Positions 43,282 through 53,285 of a stretch of DNA of 64,000 nucleotides are shown one piece after another. Made by a program: the position numbers and the translations under genes. The notes under the pieces were generated by a model. That model was given only the letters and a program-made list of their open reading frames with translations, searched no databases and was not told the DNA's origin. Origin of the DNA: Haloactinospora alba (GTDB lineage: Bacteria > Actinomycetota > Actinomycetes > Streptosporangiales > Streptosporangiaceae); assembly GCF_006717075.1 (NCBI RefSeq), contig NZ_VFQC01000001.1, positions 3,085,501 through 3,149,500 on the forward strand, in the 5' to 3' direction. How positions within the stretch are numbered: the first letter of the stretch is position 1; each line of letters starts with the position of its first letter.

Positions 43282-46200
43282 ATGAGCATCCCCTGCCCGT
43301 TCACCGCGTGTCCGGACTGCGCCGCGCGGACCGACGAGGGCGACACCACCTGCCCCGAGTGCCACCTACCACTGTCCACGAGCGCCGCCACGCGGCTCGC
43401 GGAGGTGCGCGACGAACTCGACCGGTTGGCGCGGCGGCGCCGCCTCCTGGAGGAGGAGCAGGAGGAGCTCATCTCCCGGCTGCGTGCGCTGCGTGAGACG
43501 CGCGCGGCCCGCCATCCACAACCGGAGTCGTCAGCCGCGGCCCCGCCACCGCAACCGGAGCCGGAGCCCGCACCGGCACCCGTGGTCGCCGCCCCCGCTT
43601 CCGGAGAGCACGCGCCGCGACCGGAACCGTCCCCCCAACCGTCCGCGCCGCGCCCCAAACGGCCGCGACGCGAGATCTCCCTCCCCTCGGCCCAGAACGT
43701 CCTGCTCGGACTGGGCGGGCTCCTCATCGCCGTCGCCGCCACCGTGTTCACCGTCGTCACCTGGAGCGAACTCGGCCTCGCGCCCCGGGCGCTCATCCTG
43801 GCCGGCTTCACCACCGCGGCCGGGTACACGACGGTGCCGCTGCTGCGCGCGGGCATGCGTGCCACCGCGGAGACGTTCGGGGTGCTGGCCGCGGCCCTGC
43901 TCGCGCTGACCACCACGGCGCTGGGCATGCTCGCCCTGGGAGCTGGGCCGGTGGCGGGTACCGGCACGTCGGACCTCGGGGTGTCGGCCCCCCGCCTCTG
44001 GACGGCCACCGCCGGCACCGCCGTGATCGTCGCCGCTCTCGCGTACTTCCCCCGCCTCGTCCCGTTGCGCGGCCCGCACGTCATCGCCGTGGTCCTGGCA
44101 CAGCTGGTCGCGCCGCTGGCCGCCATGGCGCTGGTCACCGGGAGCGGCGCCACGTGGCCCGTGGTACTGACCGCGCTCGCGGTCACCTCCCTGGGCGACC
44201 TCGCCCTGTACCGTCGCGTGACCCGCCTGCGGAGCCGGTGGCGCGGCCAGCTCGGCACACTGGTCTGGACACTGGGTGCAGCCTGCTGGTGCCCCGCCGT
44301 GCTGCCGGCGGTCCCCGTCACCGTCGGGTTCGTGTCACTTCCCGTGCTCCTGGCGGGGGCCTGGCCGGCCGGCGCCGGCGGGGCCGCAACGGCGGTGGTC
44401 GTCGGAGGGACCCTCGCCACGGCCGGGGGCGCCGCCGCCTGGGCGGCCCGGACCACCCCCTCCCCCGCCTGGCGGAGGTCCCTCGTGGCCCTGGCTACCG
44501 CCGCCGGAACCACCACCCTCCCCACGACCCTCACCGGGTTGTACGACGCGGACGCCGCTCCGCTCTGGGCCCTGGTAGCCAGCATGAGCGTCTCGGCCGC
44601 CGCGGCGTGCGGGCTCTCCGGGTCGTTGCCGCGGCACGGGGACCGCGCGGCGTCCGGGATCACCGCCGGTGCGGCGCTCGCGTTCGGCGCCGTCCCCTCG
44701 GTGTTCATGCTGGCCGGGGAGCTGCCCGCTCTCACCGCCCGTCTCGCCGCGCCGTGGACCGGCGCTGGCGCCGGGGCTCCGACACCCGCCACCGAGCTGA
44801 CCCCCCGCCTGGTGCTGCTGCTCCTGGTACAGACCGCCGGTTGGGGGCTCCTCGCTCGGACGCTGCGCCGGCGGTGGGCCGCGGTCGCCGCGTTGTGCCT
44901 CGCCAGCACGACCGCGCTCGCCCTCTCCCGCGCGGGCCTCCTCGCCGCCCACCCGTGGGTGGGGGTGACCGGTGCCGCGCTGGCGTTGCTCGCGGCCGCC
45001 GCCGTGGCGGCCCGCGGCACGGGGCCGGCCGGTCGGGTCACGCACGCGTGGCTGGGGAACGCGCCGCTGGCGCTGGCCGGCGTCGCGGGATCGCTGGGGC
45101 TGACCTACGCGCTGTCCAGCCCGCGTGCGACCGTCGTCACCGCGGGGGTGCTGCTGCTCGCCGCGGCGGCGGTCGCCGGACTGCGCACCAACCGCCCGGT
45201 CGCGGCGGCCACCGCCGCCAGCGGCGCTCTCCTGCTCACCGGGGAGGTGGCCGCGCTCCTGCTGTGGCTCTCCGCGCCCGTGGCCGTCTGGGTCGCTGCC
45301 ATGCTGGCCGTGGCTGCCGGCGCGGTGGCGACCGCCTCCGCCGTGACAGCACTCGCCGCTCCCGAACCGCCCCTCCCCGCCCGCCAGGACCAGGTGCGCG
45401 CTCTGGACGCGGCCGTGGCCGCTCCCCTGGCGGGAACGCTCGTCGCGGCCGGCACGGCCGGTGCCGGGGTGTTCACCCTGGCGGCGGCCCTGGTGGTGTT
45501 TCCCGTGCTGGTGGTCGCCACGCACCATCCCAGCCTCGCTCCCCCCGTGCGGGTCGGGGCGTTCGCCGTGGCAGCGCTGTCGGCGACGGTGGCGGCCGCG
45601 GGAACGCTGCCGCTGCTGGCACACGCCACCGTGGACCACCTGCGCCACCTCGCGGCCCCCTGGCAAGAGCACGCGGTCGCACCGCTCGTCGCCGACCAAC
45701 CGGACGGTCCGCGCACCGCCGCCGCCCTGCTGCTGGCAGTACCGCTGGTCGCGGCCGGAGCCGTCCTGGAGGGACGGCGGGTCGGGATTCCCGCCAGCAT
45801 CGTCGGCTGCGTGAGTGCGGCCCTCATCGGAGCCGTCTGGCTCCCCCATCCCGCCACGATCGCCGTCCTGACCGCGACCGCCGTCGCCGCGCTCGCCGCC
45901 GCCTCCGTTGCCGAGCTAGGCTCGGACCGGCCGATCGTGGGCTCGGGCATCACCGTGTTCGCCAAACGGGCGGTCGCGGGCCGCCGCGGCGCTGTCACCG
46001 GCATCGTCACGGCCGCGACGGTGGCCGTCCTGGCGGTGGCCGCCGCCCTGAGCGGGCCGGTCGCCACCATCACGGTGCTCGGGGCGCTGACGGTGGCGAG
46101 TGCCGGGGCAGCGGTGGCCCGGCCCGGCCCCAGAACCACCGCCGCGGGCGCGTCGGCGACCGTGGCGTGCGCGTCCGGGGTGACCGTGGCGTCGTTCGTC

Positions 46201-48777
46201 CACGCGGGCGCGCCGCTTCCCGCGTTCGTGGGAGCACTGCTCACCGTGGCCGCGCTCGCCGTCGGTGCCGCGGCAGCGCTCGCGCACGCCGGGAGACGGC
46301 CGGAACAGGTCACCGCGCTGGACGGCGCGTCCGTGATCCCCGCGGCCCTGGCGCTCGGGTTCGCCGCCGCCTGGGGGCGGGACCTGTTCGCGCTCGCCGC
46401 CGCCGTCTCCGCCGTGCTGGTGCTGACCGTGGCCACCCGTACGGCCGGGAGGCACACCCGGTGGTGGCTGCTCGGTGGTGCCGCAGCCGTGGCGGGAAGC
46501 GCCCTGACCGCCCTCGCCGACCGGCTCGCCGCGGTGGTGACCGGGCCGGTGCCGGTACTGGCGGCCCCGTGGCAGCACGGGGGCACCCCGCGCGTGCTGC
46601 CCACGCTCCTCACCGACGCGTCCCTGCCGCTGCTGCTGCCGGCGTGCGGCACCGCCGTGGCGGCCCTCGCGTGGTGCGCCGCCATGGTCGACGGCACCAG
46701 CGGCCAGGGGCAGCGGCTGTTCTCCTGGGGCTGCTCCGCCGCCGGGGTGCTGGTTCCGGTGGCGCTGGTCAACCTCGACACCGGCTACGGGGCGGCGCTC
46801 GGCGCCCTGGTGGTGACCTCCGGGCTGCTGTTCGCCGGCGCCTCCGCCGCTTCGGGAACCGGGGCGTACGCCCTGGTGGCGACCGGGACGCTCACCACCG
46901 CCCTCGCCTCCGGGTGGTCTGCCGCCACGCCCACGGCGACCCTGCTGGTGCTGGTGTCGCTGACCGTGCTGGCCGCCGTCCCCGCGGGGGCCGTACGGGG
47001 CCACACCCCCGCCGGGGTCGCGCGTGTCCTGGCCTACCTGGCGGGGGTGGGAGCCGGGCTGGTGACGCTGTCCTGCTACGGCGCCCTGCTGCACGCCGGT
47101 TTCGCGCCGGACCCGCGCTGGCACCCGTTCACGGGGCTGGCGACGGCGGCGCTCATCGCGGGACTGGTGCGGCTGCGCGCGCTGTCGGACCGCCCCGCCC
47201 AGCGCGGCGGACTCGTCACGGCTGGCGTCACGCTGCTGCTGGTGAGCTCGTTCGCCGCGCCGGGGGAACCCGGCCTCGGCGGCCTGGTCGCGGCGGTGTG
47301 CGGACTGCTGCTGCTGACGTTCGCCCGCGCGCTCCCGACGTGGCCGCGCTGGCTGGCCACGGGCGCGGCGGCGCTGGTGGCGGCGGGCGCGCTGGCCTAC
47401 GTGCTCGTCCCGTTGGTGTCACTGCTGCTGGCTCCCTACACGTGGGTGGGCGCCGTCTGGCAGCCCGCCGGCTGGGACGCGGTGACGCGTCCCGCCACCG
47501 TGGCCCTCGGCCCGGCGGGGGCCGGCGGTTCCCCGGTGGTTCTCCCCCCGGCGGGGCTGCTGCCGACCGTGGCCACGGTGGCGGCCACCGTGCTGCTGGG
47601 GGTGCGCGTGTGGGCGCGTTCGTGGTTGCCGCGCGCCGCCGCGGTGCTGGCCGTGCCGGTGCTGGTGCCGTTCCCGCTGGCCGTGCGGATCGGTGACGCG
47701 GGTGATCCCGGCGTGGCCGGGCTGCCGTACCCGGCCGCGCTGGCGGGGGTGCTGCTGGTCGCCGCCCTCCTGACGGTGCTCGGCGCCCGCAGCGGGAACA
47801 GTCGGCTCGCCGCCGTGTGCGGCGGCGCTGCGCTGTCGCCACTGACCCTGGCCGCGGCCTGGGGATTGACGACACCGCCGGCGACCCTGGTGACACTGGC
47901 CGCCGCCACGGTGCTCGCGGCCGTCGCCGCGGCGCTGGCGCGCACGGTCGTGTTCACGGCGGGTGCGACGGCCAGCGCGGTGCTGGCGGCCGGCGGGTTC
48001 GCGCTGGCCGCGCCGCTGGCGCTGGGCCAGCCGGCCGCGGTGGCGGCACTCGCGCCGCTCGTCGTGGTTGCGGGTGTCACCGCGGTGCTGGGCGGGGTGC
48101 GGCTGCAGCGGCGGGTGACGCTTCCCGCGGAGGTCGCCGCCGGGGTACTGGCGGTGGTCGCGATCGTGCTGACGCTGGCCGGATCGGCCCGGTTGGAGCT
48201 CACCAGTGCGGCACTCGCTGCGGCGGGCGTGATCGCGTTGGCCAACGCGCCCCGTCCGGGCCGGTGGTGGCTCGGTGCGGTCGGGCCGGTCCTGCTGCTG
48301 GGGGCGCTCTGGCTGTTCCTCGGGTGGATGCGGGTGAGCGCGCCCGAGCCCTACACCACGGTTCCGGCGCTGGCGGCACTGGCGGCGGGATGGGAACTGC
48401 GGCGCCGCCGCCCGGACACCGGAACCTGGGTCAGCTACGGCGCGCCATTGGCGCTGCTGCTCGCGCCCGGACTGGTGGCGGCCCTCCTCGGTGACGGCAC
48501 CCTGTGGCGGGTGGCGCTGCTGGGCACCACCGGGCTGGTGGTGACCCTGGTGGGGGCGTGGCGGCGGTTGCAGGCCCCGCTGCTGGTCGGGGCGGTCTCC
48601 CTGTTGCCGCTCGCCGCCAAGACCCCCGGACCGCCGCTGTGGGACATGGTGCTGGCGCTGCCGAACTGGATACCGCTCGGGGCCGTCGGGGTGCTGCTCG
48701 TGTACGCGGGCGCGCGTTACGAACGCCACATCCGCCGCCTGCGCGCACTCGGACAGCGGATACGCGAGATGGAGTAG
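43282..48777 (+). CDS. Giant SCO7613-type polytopic membrane protein
   Basis: 1831 residues. The N-terminus has a zinc-ribbon-like pattern CPFTACPDCA...TTCPECHLPL (five Cys), then a coiled-coil stretch (LAEVRDELDRLARRRRLLEE), a Pro/Glu linker and a very long membrane part: dozens of Ala/Leu/Val/Thr helices (e.g. NVLLGLGGLLIAVAATVFTV) to the basic C-terminal end RRLRALGQRIREME. This matches the SCO7613 C-terminal family of huge actinobacterial membrane proteins of unknown function. Length and Ala bias are normal for that family. The ATG at 43282 begins MSIPCPFTACPDCA. It is divergent from the transglycosylase gene. Confidence 0.8.
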   Translation: MSIPCPFTACPDCAARTDEGDTTCPECHLPLSTSAATRLAEVRDELDRLARRRRLLEEEQEELISRLRALRETRAARHPQPESSAAAPPPQPEPEPAPAPVVAAPASGEHAPRPEPSPQPSAPRPKRPRREISLPSAQNVLLGLGGLLIAVAATVFTVVTWSELGLAPRALILAGFTTAAGYTTVPLLRAGMRATAETFGVLAAALLALTTTALGMLALGAGPVAGTGTSDLGVSAPRLWTATAGTAVIVAALAYFPRLVPLRGPHVIAVVLAQLVAPLAAMALVTGSGATWPVVLTALAVTSLGDLALYRRVTRLRSRWRGQLGTLVWTLGAACWCPAVLPAVPVTVGFVSLPVLLAGAWPAGAGGAATAVVVGGTLATAGGAAAWAARTTPSPAWRRSLVALATAAGTTTLPTTLTGLYDADAAPLWALVASMSVSAAAACGLSGSLPRHGDRAASGITAGAALAFGAVPSVFMLAGELPALTARLAAPWTGAGAGAPTPATELTPRLVLLLLVQTAGWGLLARTLRRRWAAVAALCLASTTALALSRAGLLAAHPWVGVTGAALALLAAAAVAARGTGPAGRVTHAWLGNAPLALAGVAGSLGLTYALSSPRATVVTAGVLLLAAAAVAGLRTNRPVAAATAASGALLLTGEVAALLLWLSAPVAVWVAAMLAVAAGAVATASAVTALAAPEPPLPARQDQVRALDAAVAAPLAGTLVAAGTAGAGVFTLAAALVVFPVLVVATHHPSLAPPVRVGAFAVAALSATVAAAGTLPLLAHATVDHLRHLAAPWQEHAVAPLVADQPDGPRTAAALLLAVPLVAAGAVLEGRRVGIPASIVGCVSAALIGAVWLPHPATIAVLTATAVAALAAASVAELGSDRPIVGSGITVFAKRAVAGRRGAVTGIVTAATVAVLAVAAALSGPVATITVLGALTVASAGAAVARPGPRTTAAGASATVACASGVTVASFVHAGAPLPAFVGALLTVAALAVGAAAALAHAGRRPEQVTALDGASVIPAALALGFAAAWGRDLFALAAAVSAVLVLTVATRTAGRHTRWWLLGGAAAVAGSALTALADRLAAVVTGPVPVLAAPWQHGGTPRVLPTLLTDASLPLLLPACGTAVAALAWCAAMVDGTSGQGQRLFSWGCSAAGVLVPVALVNLDTGYGAALGALVVTSGLLFAGASAASGTGAYALVATGTLTTALASGWSAATPTATLLVLVSLTVLAAVPAGAVRGHTPAGVARVLAYLAGVGAGLVTLSCYGALLHAGFAPDPRWHPFTGLATAALIAGLVRLRALSDRPAQRGGLVTAGVTLLLVSSFAAPGEPGLGGLVAAVCGLLLLTFARALPTWPRWLATGAAALVAAGALAYVLVPLVSLLLAPYTWVGAVWQPAGWDAVTRPATVALGPAGAGGSPVVLPPAGLLPTVATVAATVLLGVRVWARSWLPRAAAVLAVPVLVPFPLAVRIGDAGDPGVAGLPYPAALAGVLLVAALLTVLGARSGNSRLAAVCGGAALSPLTLAAAWGLTTPPATLVTLAAATVLAAVAAALARTVVFTAGATASAVLAAGGFALAAPLALGQPAAVAALAPLVVVAGVTAVLGGVRLQRRVTLPAEVAAGVLAVVAIVLTLAGSARLELTSAALAAAGVIALANAPRPGRWWLGAVGPVLLLGALWLFLGWMRVSAPEPYTTVPALAALAAGWELRRRRPDTGTWVSYGAPLALLLAPGLVAALLGDGTLWRVALLGTTGLVVTLVGAWRRLQAPLLVGAVSLLPLAAKTPGPPLWDMVLALPNWIPLGAVGVLLVYAGARYERHIRRLRALGQRIREME

Positions 48778-49027
48778 CACGGGCCCGACCGCGCTGGGGA
48801 CGCCCAGGACCTGTCCGCGTCGGCACGCGGCACCCCGCGGGGAATGGCACCGGCGGCGCGCCGCGTTGCGGGTACGGTTACCGTCGTGGCCGGAACCGGG
48901 ACGGCTCTTGCCGGGCGGAAACCCGCTCCGTCCCGTCGGCCCCGTGCCGCGTCCGGCTCCCGCCCCGGGAGCACGCGAACGGCGGCGCCGAGCATCCGGC
49001 CACCGTCCTCACCGTGGAGGTTGCACC

Positions 49028-49984
49028 GTGCCCACGCGTCGCGGCCGTGTGCCGCGTCTCCTCACCCCGCCGCTCGCCGCGGCGCTGCTGTGCGTACTCG
49101 CGCACACCCCCGTGCTGGCGGACACGGCCCCCCGGTCCGCCGCGTACCGGATCATGCCGGCCGGGGACTCCATCACCCAGGGCGCACGCGGCGACTACAC
49201 GTGGCGGTACCACCTGTGGCGCCACCTGGCCCCGGAGGAACCCCGGGTGGACTTCGTCGGCCCGTACCGGAAGGTGGCCGACACCTCCGCCGGCTCCGAG
49301 AAGCACGAGGTATCGCCCGAGTCCGACTCCGGCTACCGCGACCCGGACTTCGACCAGGACCACAACGCGATCTGGGGACGGACCCTCGCCGACGCGCGCA
49401 CCACGATCCGGCGCGACGTCCGCGAGCACAGCCCCGACCTCATCCTGGTGCTGCTGGGCATCAACGACCTGGTGCAGCCGGACGCGTCCCCCGAGCGCGT
49501 CGAGGAGGAGCTGCGGGCCTACCTGACCGACGCCCGCGCCGCCCGCCCCGGAGTGGGGTTCGCGCTGGCGCGACTGACCCCCAGCCTGATGGGAGAGGAG
49601 GACCCCCGGTTCGCGCGGGACTTCGCGGAGGTCAACCGGCGCATCGGCACGGTCGCGCGCGACATGGCCACCGTGTCCTCGCCCATCGCCGTCGTCGACA
49701 TCGCCGCGGCGACCGGGTACACGGCCCGGCGTGACACCAGCGACGGGACGCATCCCAACAGGCAGGGGCAGGTGAAGATCGCCGCCGCGTTCGCCGAGAC
49801 CCTCGCCGAGGAGTTCTCCCTCGGCGGGCGGTACCCGCGCCCGTTCACCGTGACCGACTCCGGCGGCGGGGAGGGCGGCTCCGCCACGCCGGGCTGGCCG
49901 CTCACTCTGGGGGTGGCGGCCAGCGTGGTGGCCCTGGCCGGGGTGCTGGCGCTGCGCCGCCACCGGATGGAACGGCGAAGCTAG
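49028..49984 (+). CDS. Secreted SGNH/GDSL-family esterase with C-terminal membrane anchor
   Basis: 318 residues. A signal peptide (RLLTPPLAAALLCVLAHTPV, cleaved near VLADTA) leads to the SGNH hydrolase domain: MPAGDSITQGARG holds the nucleophile Ser block, LVLLGINDL has the Asn block, and DTSDGTHPNRQGQVKIAAAF has the catalytic Asp and His. A C-terminal helix (PLTLGVAASVVALAGVLAL) followed by RRHRMERRS anchors it with the enzyme outside. Substrate (lipid or carbohydrate ester) unknown. The GTG at 49028 has GGAGG seven bases upstream. Confidence 0.88.
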   Translation: MPTRRGRVPRLLTPPLAAALLCVLAHTPVLADTAPRSAAYRIMPAGDSITQGARGDYTWRYHLWRHLAPEEPRVDFVGPYRKVADTSAGSEKHEVSPESDSGYRDPDFDQDHNAIWGRTLADARTTIRRDVREHSPDLILVLLGINDLVQPDASPERVEEELRAYLTDARAARPGVGFALARLTPSLMGEEDPRFARDFAEVNRRIGTVARDMATVSSPIAVVDIAAATGYTARRDTSDGTHPNRQGQVKIAAAFAETLAEEFSLGGRYPRPFTVTDSGGGEGGSATPGWPLTLGVAASVVALAGVLALRRHRMERRS

Positions 49985-50006
49985 GCTCTGTTCGGCGGGC
50001 GCCGGT

Positions 50007-51560
50007 TCATCCGGTGCCGGCCCCCGGCCTCAGGGTGCGGCTCCAGAGCGCGTCGCCGTTGCCGTCGCGCAGGTGGACGGTGAGCTCCTTGCTGGCACGG
50101 TCGATCTCCACCTCACCGAAGTGCTGCCCGCCCTCCATGGGTGAGGCGTTCTGGCGCGGCGGTCCGTGGGCGAACACCTGCCGCGGCCCGAACGTGGGGT
50201 CGAGTTCGGAAGGGCCGAACCCGCCGGCGTGCAGCGGGCCGGACACGAACTCCCAGAACGGGGAGAAGTCGGGGATGCTCGCGCGGTCCGGCGAGTAGTG
50301 GTGCGCGGCGGTGTAGTGCACGTCGGCGGTGAGCCAGACGACGTCGGACACACCGCGGCGGTGCAGCCCGCGCAGCACCGCGGCCAGTTCCGGCTCCCTG
50401 CCGCGCGGCCGGCCCGGCAGGCCGTTGGCGACCGCCTCCACGTCGTCGCCGTCCGGCACCACCAGTCCCAGCGGCATGTCGGAGGCGACGACCTTCCACG
50501 TGGCGGTGGAGGCGGCCAGCGCCGACACCAGCCATTCCGCCTGCGCGGTGCCGAGGATGCTGCGGGACGGTGCCGTACCGTCCGCGTTGGCGTCCCGGTA
50601 GGGGCGCATGTCGATGACGAACACGTCCAGGTCCGGCCCGTAGGAGATGGCGCGGTAGATCCGGCCGTCCACCGTCTCGGCGGGGACGATGGGTTGCCAC
50701 TCGTGGAACGCCCGGTGCGCGCGGGACGCCAGCACGTCCACGTCGCGCTGGGTGTAGCCGCTGTCCGGTGGGAGGGTCTCGCCCGGGTACCAGTTGTTGA
50801 CGACCTCGTGGTCGTCCCACTGCACGATCTGCGGGACCCGGGCGGCGAAGTCGCGCAGCGGGTCGTCCAGTAGGTTGTAGGCGAACTGGCCGCGGAACTG
50901 GTCCAGGGTCTCGGCGGGGGCGGCCTTCGCCTCGGTGACGACGTTGCGCCACACCCGCCCGTCGGGAAGTGTGACGCTTTCCCGCAGCGGAGCGTCCGAG
51001 TAGCACACGTCGCCGCTGTGCAGGAAGAAGTCGGGGTCGCGGTCGGCCATCGCGGTGAAGATCGGCATGCCGCCGAGGTCGGGGTTGCTGCCCCAGCCCT
51101 GCCCGGCGACGTCGCCCGACCACAGGAAGCGGATCGTGTCGTTGTCCCCGCCGGCCGTGCGGAACGTGCCGTGGGTGGCGGCGCTCGTGTACCGGCCCGA
51201 CTCGGCGCGTACCCGCAGGTGCACCCGCTGGCCCGGGTCGAGCCCGGTGATCCGCACCCGGCCGGTGCCGTCGCTGTCCGGGGTGAGCTGCGGCCCCCGT
51301 ACCGTGCGCGGGTCGGTGAAGTCGGGGGTGTCGCTGACCTCCACCACCATTCGGGCGGGCCGGTCCGCCCGGGTCCAGACGACGGCGCCGTCCGGGCGGG
51401 GGTCGCCGAGCTGGATCCCGTGGGTCAGCGTCGGACGGTTGTTGCCCTGCGCGAGGACGGGGGCGCCGCTGACGCCGCCGAGCGCGGCGGCGCCGAGGCC
51501 GACGGCGCCGTGCCGCAGCAGGCCGCGGCGGGACGGGGGGCGGGGGCGGAAGCTGGGCAT
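50007..51560 (-). CDS. phoD: PhoD-type alkaline phosphatase/phosphodiesterase, Tat-exported
   Basis: 517 residues. The N-terminus has a twin-arginine signal (SRRGLLRHGAVGLGAAALGG). A fibronectin-type domain follows (VWTRADRPARMVVEVS, GLDPGQRVHLRVRAES), then the PhoD catalytic domain: FLHSGDVCYSDA, QWDDHEVVNNWYPGE, FVIDMRPYRD and VVWLTADVHYTAAHHYSP, with the Asp, Asn and His metal ligands of the Fe/Ca centre. It hydrolyses phosphomonoesters or diesters outside the cell for phosphate supply. The ATG at 51560 has GAGGAGAA upstream. Confidence 0.93.
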   Translation of the reverse strand: MPSFRPRPPSRRGLLRHGAVGLGAAALGGVSGAPVLAQGNNRPTLTHGIQLGDPRPDGAVVWTRADRPARMVVEVSDTPDFTDPRTVRGPQLTPDSDGTGRVRITGLDPGQRVHLRVRAESGRYTSAATHGTFRTAGGDNDTIRFLWSGDVAGQGWGSNPDLGGMPIFTAMADRDPDFFLHSGDVCYSDAPLRESVTLPDGRVWRNVVTEAKAAPAETLDQFRGQFAYNLLDDPLRDFAARVPQIVQWDDHEVVNNWYPGETLPPDSGYTQRDVDVLASRAHRAFHEWQPIVPAETVDGRIYRAISYGPDLDVFVIDMRPYRDANADGTAPSRSILGTAQAEWLVSALAASTATWKVVASDMPLGLVVPDGDDVEAVANGLPGRPRGREPELAAVLRGLHRRGVSDVVWLTADVHYTAAHHYSPDRASIPDFSPFWEFVSGPLHAGGFGPSELDPTFGPRQVFAHGPPRQNASPMEGGQHFGEVEIDRASKELTVHLRDGNGDALWSRTLRPGAGTG

Positions 51561-51690
51561 GGTCGCGTTCTCCTCGTCTCCGGTATCCGGGACGGACCCG
51601 GTTGTACCGGGTGGCGGTGGCTCGCGGCCGAACCCGCGGTGGCGTGGGGATGAACCACCACCCGGGTTCATCCCCACAGCGCCCGGGAGG

Positions 51691-53031
51691 TCACTCCTCC
51701 AGCATCTCGGTCACGAGCGCGGCGATGGGTGAGCGTTCCGACCGGGTCAGGGTGACGTGGGCGAACAGCGGGTGGCCCTTGAGTTTCTCGATGACGGCGG
51801 CCACCCCGTCGTGGCGCCCCACCCGCAGGTTGTCGCGCTGGGCGACGTCGTGGGTGAGCACCACCCGGGAGTTCTCCCCCAGTCGGGACAGCACGGTCAG
51901 CAGCACCCCGCGTTCCAGCGACTGCGCCTCGTCCACGATCACGAAGGAGTCGTGCAGGGAGCGGCCCCGGATGTGGGTCAGCGGCAGCACCTCCAGCAGC
52001 TCCCGGTCCATGACCTCGTCGATGACCTCCTGGCTGGTGACGGCGGACAGGGTGTCGTGCACCGCCTGCGACCAGGGCGACATCTTCTCGTACTCGCTGC
52101 CGGGCAGGTAGCCCAGGTCCTCACCGCCCACGGCGTGCAGGGGACGGAACACGACCACCTTGCGGTGCTCCTCGCGTTCCAGTACCGCTTCCAGGCCGGC
52201 GCACAGTGCCAGTGCCGACTTCCCGGTACCGGCCCGGCCGCCCAGGGACACGATGCCGACCTCGGGGTCGGTGAGGAGGTCGATGGCGACGCGCTGTTCG
52301 GCGCTGCGCCCGTGCAGCCCGAAAACGTCCCGGTCCCCCTTGACGACCTTCACCGACTTGTCCGGCAGTACCCGCCCCAGGGCCTTGCCGCGCTCCGACA
52401 GCAACGCCAACCCGGTGTGGCACGGGAAGTCCCGCGCCGCCTCGATGTCGGCGCTGGCGCACCGGAAGAGCTCCGACACCTCGTGGGCGGGCACGTCGAG
52501 TTCGGCCATGCCCGTCCACCCGTGCTCGATCGCGAGTTCCGCGCGGTACTCCTCCGCCGCCACGCCGATGGAGGACGCCTTGATCCGCATCGGGAGGTCC
52601 TTGCTGACGAGGACGACCTCCTCGTGGGACCGGAGGTTTCCGGCGACGGTCAGGATGCGGGTGTCGTTGTCGCCGAGCCGGAACCCCGCCGGCAGGACGG
52701 AGTCGTCACTGTGGTTGAGCTCCACCCGCAGTGTTCCGCCCTGGTCGTTGACCGGGACGTCGGTGTCCAGCCCGCCGTGCGCCAGCCGCAGGTCGTCCAG
52801 CCGGCGCAACGCTTCCCGGGCGAAATAGCCCAGTTCCGGATGGTGGCGCTTGTTTTCCAGCTCGGTAATCACAACGATGGGCAGAACCACCGCGTGCTCG
52901 GCGAAACGGGTCATCGACACGGGATCGGCCAACAGCACGCTGGTGTCGAGCACGTAGGTGCGCCGCTCCCCCGTCCCAACCGAGGAGACAGGGTTTTTCG
53001 GGTCGCGACGGTACGTCGAGGAACTAGCCAC
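51691..53031 (-). CDS. phoH: PIN domain-PhoH ATPase
   Basis: 446 residues. N-terminal PIN domain: [20 protein letters not shown] with the first acidic residue, [18 protein letters not shown] and [13 protein letters not shown], an RNase fold. The C-terminal PhoH domain has [20 protein letters not shown] (Walker A), [13 protein letters not shown] (Walker B) and [14 protein letters not shown]. This is the PIN-PhoH (PhoH2) architecture, combining helicase-like unwinding and RNase activity. The GTG start has GGGGAG upstream. A strong hairpin precedes the gene at 53086-53116. Confidence 0.93.
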   Translation of the reverse strand: MASSSTYRRDPKNPVSSVGTGERRTYVLDTSVLLADPVSMTRFAEHAVVLPIVVITELENKRHHPELGYFAREALRRLDDLRLAHGGLDTDVPVNDQGGTLRVELNHSDDSVLPAGFRLGDNDTRILTVAGNLRSHEEVVLVSKDLPMRIKASSIGVAAEEYRAELAIEHGWTGMAELDVPAHEVSELFRCASADIEAARDFPCHTGLALLSERGKALGRVLPDKSVKVVKGDRDVFGLHGRSAEQRVAIDLLTDPEVGIVSLGGRAGTGKSALALCAGLEAVLEREEHRKVVVFRPLHAVGGEDLGYLPGSEYEKMSPWSQAVHDTLSAVTSQEVIDEVMDRELLEVLPLTHIRGRSLHDSFVIVDEAQSLERGVLLTVLSRLGENSRVVLTHDVAQRDNLRVGRHDGVAAVIEKLKGHPLFAHVTLTRSERSPIAALVTEMLEE

Positions 53032-53085
53032 GCGTTCTCCCCTCGGGCGCCGCCGGGGCGCCCGGTTCGCACGGGATACCAGGGT

Positions 53086-53116
53086 CCGGGACCGGCCCCG
53101 CGAGGGCCGGTCCCGG
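53086..53116. terminator. Strong hairpin between uppS and phoH
   Basis: A perfect 13-bp stem CCGGGACCGGCCC/GGGCCGGTCCCGG with a 5-base loop, 169 bases past the uppS stop and 54 bases before the phoH start codon. It can end the uppS transcript. Because it may also lie in the phoH leader, a regulatory role is possible. Confidence 0.6.
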
Positions 53117-53285
53117 CCCTTCTCGCGCGAAGTTCCGTCAATAGGACCTCACAGCTCGGGGCCTCCCGAGTGACCGGCGCACAACCGGCCACTGGGACCG
53201 ACAGTACTCGTATCGCCGGAAAGAGCAAGGGTCATGCGTGGGATGGCGCGTTAACAGCCGTCGACGAAAGGCGTGTAACGGGAGG

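Noticed and set aside
49981-50030. CTAGGCTCTGTTCGGCGGGC after the GDSL esterase resembling the end of the MITE-like elements
   Set aside because: Only about a dozen bases match and there is no second end or interior similarity nearby, so a third copy cannot be supported.
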